From Bin107 sp965221655 (GTDB lineage: Bacteria > UBA8248): DNA of 7,618 nucleotides. The position numbers were made by a program, and so were the translations under genes. The stretch covers positions 1-7,618 of the forward strand of contig CBDCSO010000001.1 in assembly GCA_965221655.1 (NCBI GenBank), given 5' to 3'. The notes beneath the pieces were generated by a model. The model was given only the letters and a program-made list of their open reading frames with translations, was not told the origin of the DNA and ran no database searches. This document shows, one piece after another, positions 1-4,711 of the stretch (position 1 is the first letter of the stretch; every line of letters begins with the position of its first letter).

Positions 1-761
1 TGGCACGTTCTAATCAGAACGGATCGGATTGCGAAATCGAATGTGTTCTGACCGGGGATGAGGATGAAGTCAATCCATCCATTTCTGCGTTTGTCACCAA
101 AAGAATCAAGCGTGCCACTGGCCCCGTGCTTCTTGCCCTCGACGCTCCGCTCGGGTGGCCAAATACCATGAGAGATGGCCTCCGCAATCATAAGAAGGCG
201 GGCGCGCCGCCGACCATCGAACGAGACCGCATGTTCCGCCGCTATACCGACTGCTTCGTGAAAAAAGAAATCGGGAAGAAACCGATGGAAGTAGGAGCTG
301 ATAAAATCGCAATAACCGCCCACTGGGCACTGTGCCTGCTCAAAAAAATCCGCAAATGTACCTCATGCGAAATTCCTCTCGCGTGGGAGCAGGGACCCAT
401 CAGCGGAACCAAAGCTATCGAAGTGTATCCCGCAATCGTTCTTCCCGCGCTTTGCGCGCCTGACCTTGACGCGAAAACACATTACAAAAACGATAAAAAA
501 GAACAAGAAAAAATCCTCAACGCGCTAAGAAAGAAAATCGATTTCGCCTGCACAATCAACAACGACGACATCCTTGAAAGTAATAACAATGACGATATGC
601 TGGATGCGTGCCTTTGCGTGCAGGCGGGTCGGGATTTTTTGGGGGGAAATTGCGTTCCGCCTCCTAAGGAAAAGCGAGAAAGGGAGACCGTGCAACGCGA
701 GGGATGGATATGGTTCGCGGAATGTGCCCGAAAACGCAACAAAGCCGATGAACACAGATAA
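1..761 (+). CDS. DUF429-family predicted nuclease (5' end outside window)
   Basis: The frame is open from base 3 to the TAA at 759-761, so 252 residues are visible and the true start lies to the left of the window. The GTG at 126 is internal, because the conserved sequence around it continues upstream. Visible hallmarks of the DUF429 family (predicted RNase H-like fold) are LALDAPLGWP (bases 132-161), IEVYP (417-431), a Asp-rich DDMLDACLCVQAGRDF stretch (591-638) and a terminal EGWIWF (696-713). The acids in the first three (Asp at 141, Glu at 420, Asp at 603) sit where metal-binding residues would be expected. The first motif of the family, an N-terminal Asp strand, must be off the window. 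The biological role is not established for this family; nuclease activity is a fold-based prediction. The gene is rich in Lys and Asn and has much lower G+C than the genes to the right, possibly from transfer. The stop overlaps the start of the TM2 gene by 14 bases, so the two are probably co-transcribed. Confidence 0.75.
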   Translation, partial: ARSNQNGSDCEIECVLTGDEDEVNPSISAFVTKRIKRATGPVLLALDAPLGWPNTMRDGLRNHKKAGAPPTIERDRMFRRYTDCFVKKEIGKKPMEVGADKIAITAHWALCLLKKIRKCTSCEIPLAWEQGPISGTKAIEVYPAIVLPALCAPDLDAKTHYKNDKKEQEKILNALRKKIDFACTINNDDILESNNNDDMLDACLCVQAGRDFLGGNCVPPPKEKRERETVQREGWIWFAECARKRNKADEHR

Positions 762-1071
762 GCCGCGCGAAAAATCAATCGCCCTCGCCTATGTGCTGTG
801 GCTCGCCTTGGACTGGCTGGGGGCACACCACTTCTATCTGGAAAAACCGCGCTCGGCCCTGCTTTATTCCGCCGCGTTTTTTGTCGGCTTTCTCACCTCG
901 ATATCCCTGCCCGACATGGGCGTGCAGACGAAAGCGATAATCTTCATCGCCTTTTTGCCCTACACCATGTGGCGATTCGTGGATTTGTTCACCATTCCCA
1001 GGCAGGTGCGCGCGTACAACGCGGAATCCCGCGCACAAGGAGCGGCAAACGCGGACACACCCTCCGCGTAG
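748..1071 (+). CDS. small TM2-domain membrane protein
   Basis: This 107-residue protein carries the TM2-domain pattern: a short charged N-terminus, a hydrophobic helix (about 10-24), the turn GAHHFYL (25-31), further hydrophobic stretches (about 36-52 and 62-78) and a closing WRFVDLF-IP (75-84), followed by a polar tail rich in Ala. Two positions differ from the usual pattern: Asp22-Trp23 stand where small Gly residues are common, and Glu32 replaces the Gly that normally follows FYL. TM2 proteins are small inner-membrane proteins of unknown biochemical function in bacteria. I chose the ATG at 748 because the residues before it look like noise from the other frame; a GTG at 724 is a possible alternative. 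No strong Shine-Dalgarno sequence precedes 748, and the start lies inside the end of the DUF429 gene, so translation probably depends on readthrough coupling from it. The stop is six bases from the stop of the convergent rhodanese gene. Confidence 0.8.
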   Translation: MNTDKPREKSIALAYVLWLALDWLGAHHFYLEKPRSALLYSAAFFVGFLTSISLPDMGVQTKAIIFIAFLPYTMWRFVDLFTIPRQVRAYNAESRAQGAANADTPSA

Positions 1072-1089
1072 AGCGCCCTATTTGCGCTC
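1071..1089. terminator. short hairpin spanning two convergent stop codons
   Basis: GAGCGC at 1071-1076 is perfectly complementary to GCGCTC at 1084-1089, with a seven-base loop. The hairpin covers the last base of the TM2 stop codon and the whole stop codon of the rhodanese gene. No T-run follows on either strand, so this is not a canonical intrinsic terminator. It is the only inverted repeat I see between the converging transcripts, and a weak bidirectional 3'-end role is an inference. In such GC-rich DNA a six-base-pair stem could arise by chance. Confidence 0.25.
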
Positions 1090-2658
1090 GTACTTGTGGC
1101 CCAGGTTCTCCTCCCAGGTGAGGTAGGCCTCCATGGCGCCGCGCCCGATGTCGTAGGGCTTGAGCTGCACGTCCTTCGGTTTGTCGCCCAGACCTGCGCG
1201 CCCGGTTTGCAGTGTGCGGCCCGCCGCCCGCCAGGCCGCCTTGCCGCCCGCGAGGTAGCCGGCGTCGTAGCCCAGCCGCGCGAGCGCGTGCGCGCTCAGG
1301 GCGGACTTGCGCCCATCCTCGCAGACGCAGACCAGGGGTGCGTCGCCCGCTTGTGCGGGCGCTTCGTCTTCTATGAGCCCCCTCGACACCCATGTTGAGC
1401 CTGGCAGATGGCCACCCTCGTAGGAGGCGCTCGTATCCACGTCGAGCACGACTCCGCACTCCGCCGTTTCTTGCGCCGTATACGCGCGCGCCGCACGCAT
1501 GGCTTCTTCCAGCCCCAGGACGCCCGCGGCCTGGGCGGGGCTTTCGCCCGAGGCGGCGGCGGCGGATTTTTCCAGTGCGCCGCCGGCTTGCGTCCACGCG
1601 GCGAGCCCTCCGCGCAGGACGCTTACGTCGAGCCCCATCTGCCGCAGCCAGTAGGCCGCCATAATCCCGCGCGCGTTCTGGTCGCAATAGGTCACCACCC
1701 GTCCCGCGCGCACGGCGATTACCTCATCCGTGCGCTGGGCGGCCTGCCCGCCGGGGATGGAGATCGCCCCCGGCAAATGGCCGCCTGAGAACTCGGGCGC
1801 CAGGCGCACGTCGAGCAGGTAGAGGGTCTCGTTCTCCGCCTCGTCGATGAGTGCGCGCAGCTCTTCGGGCGAGACGAAGGGAATTCCCTCCTCCTCCGCA
1901 ATTTGTGCGCCGAGCGTCTCCCCGTGGGCGCGGCTTTTCGCGGAGGGTGCGGGAATCTCGCTCGGCACGCCTTCTGCCAGCGGCAGTCCGGCCAGCATGA
2001 TGCCCATGCCGCCGTTTTTGAGAGCGCGCGCCTGGGTGACTCCCAGGCGGTGGAGCGCCTGCGTGCCGATGATGCTCCGGGTACGGCCCGCGCAGTTGAT
2101 GATGAGGGGGGTCTCGGTGTCCTGGGCCAAATCCCAGGCGTGGAGAATCAGCTCCCCGCCCGGCAGGTTGCGCCCGGTGGGGACGCAGAAGCGTTCGAAC
2201 TCCACCTCGGTGCGCGTGTCGAATATGCGCGGCGGCGGGTCGGCCTCGATGAGTGCGAAGAGGTCTTCCGCCGTAATCTCGGGCACGGCGTTTTCCACGT
2301 GCACCCGCTCGCCGAAGTCCTTGCTCGGCACGTTGGTGCCCGATACCGTCGCGAAGCCCGCCTCCTCCCAGGCGCGCAGGCCGCCTGTGAGCACTGAAAC
2401 GTCCGCGTAGCCGCTCTCTGCGAGCAGGGCCGCCGCGCGCCCGGCGCGGGGGCCGCCCTCGTCCACCACCACCACGCGCGTCGCGCGCACGGGCACGAGG
2501 CGGGGGGCGAGAAACTCCAGTGCGGAGCGCGGGGCGTTCGTCGTCATGAATATCTGTTTTTCGTGAAATTCCATCGGGTCGCGCACGTCGAGCACAGCGT
2601 ACGCGCCGCCGCTCTCCATCAGGCTCTTGAGTTCAACCGGGGATATCTCCTTCACCAT
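1078..2658 (-). CDS. four-domain rhodanese sulfurtransferase
   Basis: The 526-residue protein is four rhodanese domains in tandem, with no signal peptide or membrane segment, so it is probably cytoplasmic. Domain 1 (about 3-105) has the usual LDVRDPMEF strand, but its active-site Cys is replaced by Asp66 (VVVVDEGGPRA), so it should be inactive. Domain 2 (about 125-230) has Cys189 in CAGRTRS, a textbook active loop. Domain 3 (about 262-360) has Cys325 in CDQNAR. Domain 4 (about 382-482) has Cys446 in CEDGRKS, with Lys where Arg is usual. A 40-residue tail ending in EENLGHKYERK follows. Rhodaneses pass sulfane sulfur from thiosulfate or persulfides via a Cys persulfide. From memory, similar four-rhodanese proteins of about 530 residues occur in other proteobacteria, sometimes near cysteine dioxygenase, which would suggest cysteine or persulfide turnover; none is visible here. 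The ATG at 2658 is preceded by GGAGGA at good spacing. It is the last gene of the minus-strand row, 19 bases after the dehydrogenase. Confidence 0.92.
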   Translation of the reverse strand: MVKEISPVELKSLMESGGAYAVLDVRDPMEFHEKQIFMTTNAPRSALEFLAPRLVPVRATRVVVVDEGGPRAGRAAALLAESGYADVSVLTGGLRAWEEAGFATVSGTNVPSKDFGERVHVENAVPEITAEDLFALIEADPPPRIFDTRTEVEFERFCVPTGRNLPGGELILHAWDLAQDTETPLIINCAGRTRSIIGTQALHRLGVTQARALKNGGMGIMLAGLPLAEGVPSEIPAPSAKSRAHGETLGAQIAEEEGIPFVSPEELRALIDEAENETLYLLDVRLAPEFSGGHLPGAISIPGGQAAQRTDEVIAVRAGRVVTYCDQNARGIMAAYWLRQMGLDVSVLRGGLAAWTQAGGALEKSAAAASGESPAQAAGVLGLEEAMRAARAYTAQETAECGVVLDVDTSASYEGGHLPGSTWVSRGLIEDEAPAQAGDAPLVCVCEDGRKSALSAHALARLGYDAGYLAGGKAAWRAAGRTLQTGRAGLGDKPKDVQLKPYDIGRGAMEAYLTWEENLGHKYERK

Positions 2659-2662
2659 TCTT

Positions 2663-2668
2663 CCTCCG
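2663..2668 (-). promoter_or_regulatory. Shine-Dalgarno sequence of the rhodanese gene
   Basis: On the minus strand the bases before the ATG read CGGAGGAAGA, a strong ribosome binding site about four to six bases from the start. It fills much of the 19-base gap after the dehydrogenase stop, so this gene has its own initiation signal and no room for a separate promoter in the gap. Confidence 0.7.
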
Positions 2669-2677
2669 ATATGCGCG

Positions 2678-3574
2678 CTAGCGGGAGGGAATGCCCGCCA
2701 TGCGCCTGAGGACTTCGATGACCGCCGAGTTGTCCGCGTCGCCCAGCCCGCCCATCTCGGCGGCCTGGAGTACTTGCTGGTGGATTGAGCTCAGCAGCAT
2801 CGGCGCGCCGAGCTTTTGGCCCTGCTCGATGATGAGGCGCACGTCCTTGTGGTGCTGGCGTATGCGCGAGAGGGGTTCGTCGTAGTCGGCGTGCACCATT
2901 CGCGCGCCGCGCTGATCCATCGCCTTGCTGTAGGCCGCGCTGTCCTTGAGCACCTCGAGCAGGCCTTCCATCTCGAGGTCCGACTTCATGCCGAGCACGA
3001 GCCCCTCCGAGAGTGCCAGGCGCGTGAGGCCAAGCACGAGGTTGATGACGAGCTTCGTCCGCGCCCCGGCCCCGTTCGGCCCCATATGGTGGATGGAGCG
3101 GGCGAAGGTGGCGAGCAGCGGCTTTGCCGCGTCAAAATCGCCCTGCTCCCCGCCCGCGACCGAGACGATGTTGCCCTCAAGCACCTGGTTGCGCGAGCCG
3201 CTGAGGCTCGCGTCCACGAAGCCGACCCCCCGCGCGCGCAAGTCCGCACCGAGACGCTCGGAATCATCAGGGCTGGACGTCGAAGTGTCGATGACGACGA
3301 GCCCCGCGCGCGCAGAGTCCGCCACGCCCCCCGCGCCCAGGCACACCTCGCGCACGACGCTGCTGTAGAGCAGCGAGACGAGCACGAAGTCCGCGTCCCG
3401 GGCCGTCTCGCCCGCAGACGCGGCGGGGGTGCCGCCGTTTTGGGCCAGCACCTCCATTCTGCTCCCATCGACGTCGAACCCCTGCACCCGGTAGCCCGCT
3501 TCCATGAGCTTTTGGCTCATGGCCGTTCCCATCAGCCCGAGCCCCACGATTCCGACGCTTGCGCCGTCCGCCAT
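2678..3574 (-). CDS. beta-hydroxyacid dehydrogenase family NAD(P) oxidoreductase
   Basis: This 298-residue protein has the normal length and layout of the 3-hydroxyisobutyrate dehydrogenase family. The N-terminal Rossmann domain starts with GIVGLGLMG (8-16). Asp34 in GFDVD, at the end of the second strand, favours NAD over NADP. The substrate loop is DASLSGSRNQVLEGNI (121-136), the catalytic Lys is Lys174 in GAGARTKLVINLVLG, and the C-terminal helical domain has HHKDVRLIIEQGQKLGAP (241-258). The family reduces small aldehydes or oxidises small 3-hydroxyacids (hydroxyisobutyrate, tartronate semialdehyde, glyoxylate, succinic semialdehyde, sulfolactaldehyde). The loop SGSRNQ lacks the usual SGGxxGA of hydroxyisobutyrate dehydrogenases and is nearer the SGSK form of glyoxylate/succinic semialdehyde reductases, but those usually use NADPH, so I leave the substrate open. 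The ATG at 3574 has GGAGAG about five bases upstream. The gene lies 39 bases after the AttH-like gene and 19 before the rhodanese gene, which suggests a shared transcript. Confidence 0.9.
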   Translation of the reverse strand: MADGASVGIVGLGLMGTAMSQKLMEAGYRVQGFDVDGSRMEVLAQNGGTPAASAGETARDADFVLVSLLYSSVVREVCLGAGGVADSARAGLVVIDTSTSSPDDSERLGADLRARGVGFVDASLSGSRNQVLEGNIVSVAGGEQGDFDAAKPLLATFARSIHHMGPNGAGARTKLVINLVLGLTRLALSEGLVLGMKSDLEMEGLLEVLKDSAAYSKAMDQRGARMVHADYDEPLSRIRQHHKDVRLIIEQGQKLGAPMLLSSIHQQVLQAAEMGGLGDADNSAVIEVLRRMAGIPSR

Positions 3575-3591
3575 GTCTTCTCTCCACGCTC

Positions 3592-3608
3592 GCGGGGCGC
3601 AACCCCGC
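3592..3608. promoter_or_regulatory. all-GC hairpin between AttH-like and dehydrogenase genes
   Basis: GCGGGG at 3592-3597 pairs perfectly with CCCCGC at 3603-3608 around a five-base loop. It lies in the 39-base gap between the stop of the AttH-like gene and the ribosome binding site of the dehydrogenase gene. No T-run follows on the minus strand, so it is not a standard terminator. It could act as a processing or RNA-stability element that sets different levels for the upstream exporter genes and the downstream enzyme pair; this role is inference. Confidence 0.3.
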
Positions 3609-3613
3609 AGAAA

Positions 3614-4711
3614 TCAAAACCTGGGCCGCCCCTCGGAGGCGTAGCCCGTCATCTCGATAAAACCCACGCCGGCGGGGCCGCCCGCGGGGCTTTCGGCGAA
3701 CACGCCCCCCTCCCAATAGGTGATGCGCGTGCTGCCCGGCGTTTCTATCTCCTGTGCGCGGGCGTAGGGCTCCACCCGCAGGCGCAGGCCGTGGGCGGGC
3801 ACCTCGACCATCCACCCCATGGGGTAGACCGCCCCGCTCTTCGGGCTCTTCCAGCTGCCCGTCGCGCGCAGCGTAAAATCCCCCAGGCGCAGGTGGACGG
3901 CGCGCCCATCCGCCTCGACGATGGTGCCGCTGCTCGTAGGCTCCACGCCCCCGTCTTTTCGTCTCAGAAGATATAACATCAAATCCCGCCCGTCGGACAA
4001 CTGCAGGCTCACCCAGTCCCACCCCGCCTGGGCGGGGCCGAGTTGGTTCGAGCCGAACTCGTGGTCCATCCACGCCGTCCCCCGCACGGGAATGGTTCTC
4101 CCCTCGAGTGTGAGCACGCCCCCGGCGCGCAGCCGCGTGAACGAGTAGTAGTGCGAGGCGCGCCCCGCACCGGGCGCCTTTTGGCTCACGCCGTCCTCTC
4201 CGTGCACCACGAGGGGCTTTTGCGGAGTGAGCGTGAGGCGCAGGGCGGCCTTCTCGCCTGACGCCTCGACGCGAAACGCCCCGCCCGCGCTGTGCGCGCG
4301 CCACGCGCCCAGCCAGACGCGCAAGTTCCCTTGTTCCGCTCCGGCTTGCTCAAGCGCGCCGCGGCTCATGCGCTCCGAGGTGCGGTGTTCTCCGCTTTGG
4401 GCGTCCAACACCGAGAAGTGCGCGGCGTAGATGTTGCGCAGCGCCCAGCGGCTCTTTGATTTTCGCCCCGCGCCGGGGGGGCGCAGCCCCGCCCGAAAGA
4501 AGGTGAGCATGAAGGGGTATTTTCCCTCGCGCTCGTCTTGGAGATTTCCCGAAAAATACCACCACTCCGTGCGAAACGCAGGGTGCGCGCCGTGATCGCG
4601 CGGAAAGGCGTAGCGATAGCCCGGCAGGGCGCGGCGCCACGCGTCGGCCCAGGCGGCCGCGGCGCTCGCAAGCAGGAGCGCCGCCGTGAAGCAGGCAAGC
4701 GTTTTTTTCAT
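3614..4711 (-). CDS. secreted CrtC/AttH-family calycin-like protein
   Basis: The 365-residue product begins with a clear Sec signal peptide (MKKTLACFTA, then an Ala/Leu core, probable cleavage after the AWADA near residue 24). There is no lipobox, so it is predicted to be a free periplasmic protein. It then shows family hallmarks: FRTEWWYFSGNL (47-58), GTAWMDHEFGSNQLG (211-225), AGWDWVSLQLSDGRDLMLYLLR (229-250) and a final GFIEMTGYA (350-358). These belong to the family that includes carotenoid 1,2-hydratase CrtC and the AttH component of Att-type ABC systems; a related structure has a two-part lipocalin-like (calycin) fold, which suggests binding of a lipid or other hydrophobic ligand. Carotenoid hydration is unlikely, because no carotenoid gene is near. 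The ATG at 4709-4711 overlaps the permease stop as ATGA, which fixes the start; the open frame runs on upstream to 4897, but that part is only the shadow of the permease. Translational coupling implies it works with the exporter. Confidence 0.9.
   Translation of the reverse strand: MKKTLACFTAALLLASAAAAWADAWRRALPGYRYAFPRDHGAHPAFRTEWWYFSGNLQDEREGKYPFMLTFFRAGLRPPGAGRKSKSRWALRNIYAAHFSVLDAQSGEHRTSERMSRGALEQAGAEQGNLRVWLGAWRAHSAGGAFRVEASGEKAALRLTLTPQKPLVVHGEDGVSQKAPGAGRASHYYSFTRLRAGGVLTLEGRTIPVRGTAWMDHEFGSNQLGPAQAGWDWVSLQLSDGRDLMLYLLRRKDGGVEPTSSGTIVEADGRAVHLRLGDFTLRATGSWKSPKSGAVYPMGWMVEVPAHGLRLRVEPYARAQEIETPGSTRITYWEGGVFAESPAGGPAGVGFIEMTGYASEGRPRF

Noticed and set aside
574..747. Upstream extension of the TM2 protein by 58 residues
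   Set aside because: The added residues are the other frame of the DUF429 C-terminus, with no TM2-like content.
989..1687. Minus-strand open frame of 232 codons inside the rhodanese gene
   Set aside because: It is an Arg/Gly/Ala-rich alternative frame of the rhodanese gene and has no recognisable motif.
2816..3976. Long plus-strand open frame of 386 codons opposite the dehydrogenase and AttH-like genes
   Set aside because: It is rich in Arg, His and Ala, matches no family I know and spans two well-supported genes; such frames are usual in high-GC DNA.
3267..4304. Minus-strand open frame of 345 codons in another frame across the dehydrogenase/AttH-like boundary
   Set aside because: Its Arg/Gly-rich sequence has no domain, and it overlaps two genes whose motifs are clear in their own frames.
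3614..4711. Carotenoid 1,2-hydratase as the specific function
   Set aside because: Only family-level motifs are shared with CrtC; no carotenoid genes are nearby, and coupling to an FtsX exporter favours the AttH type.
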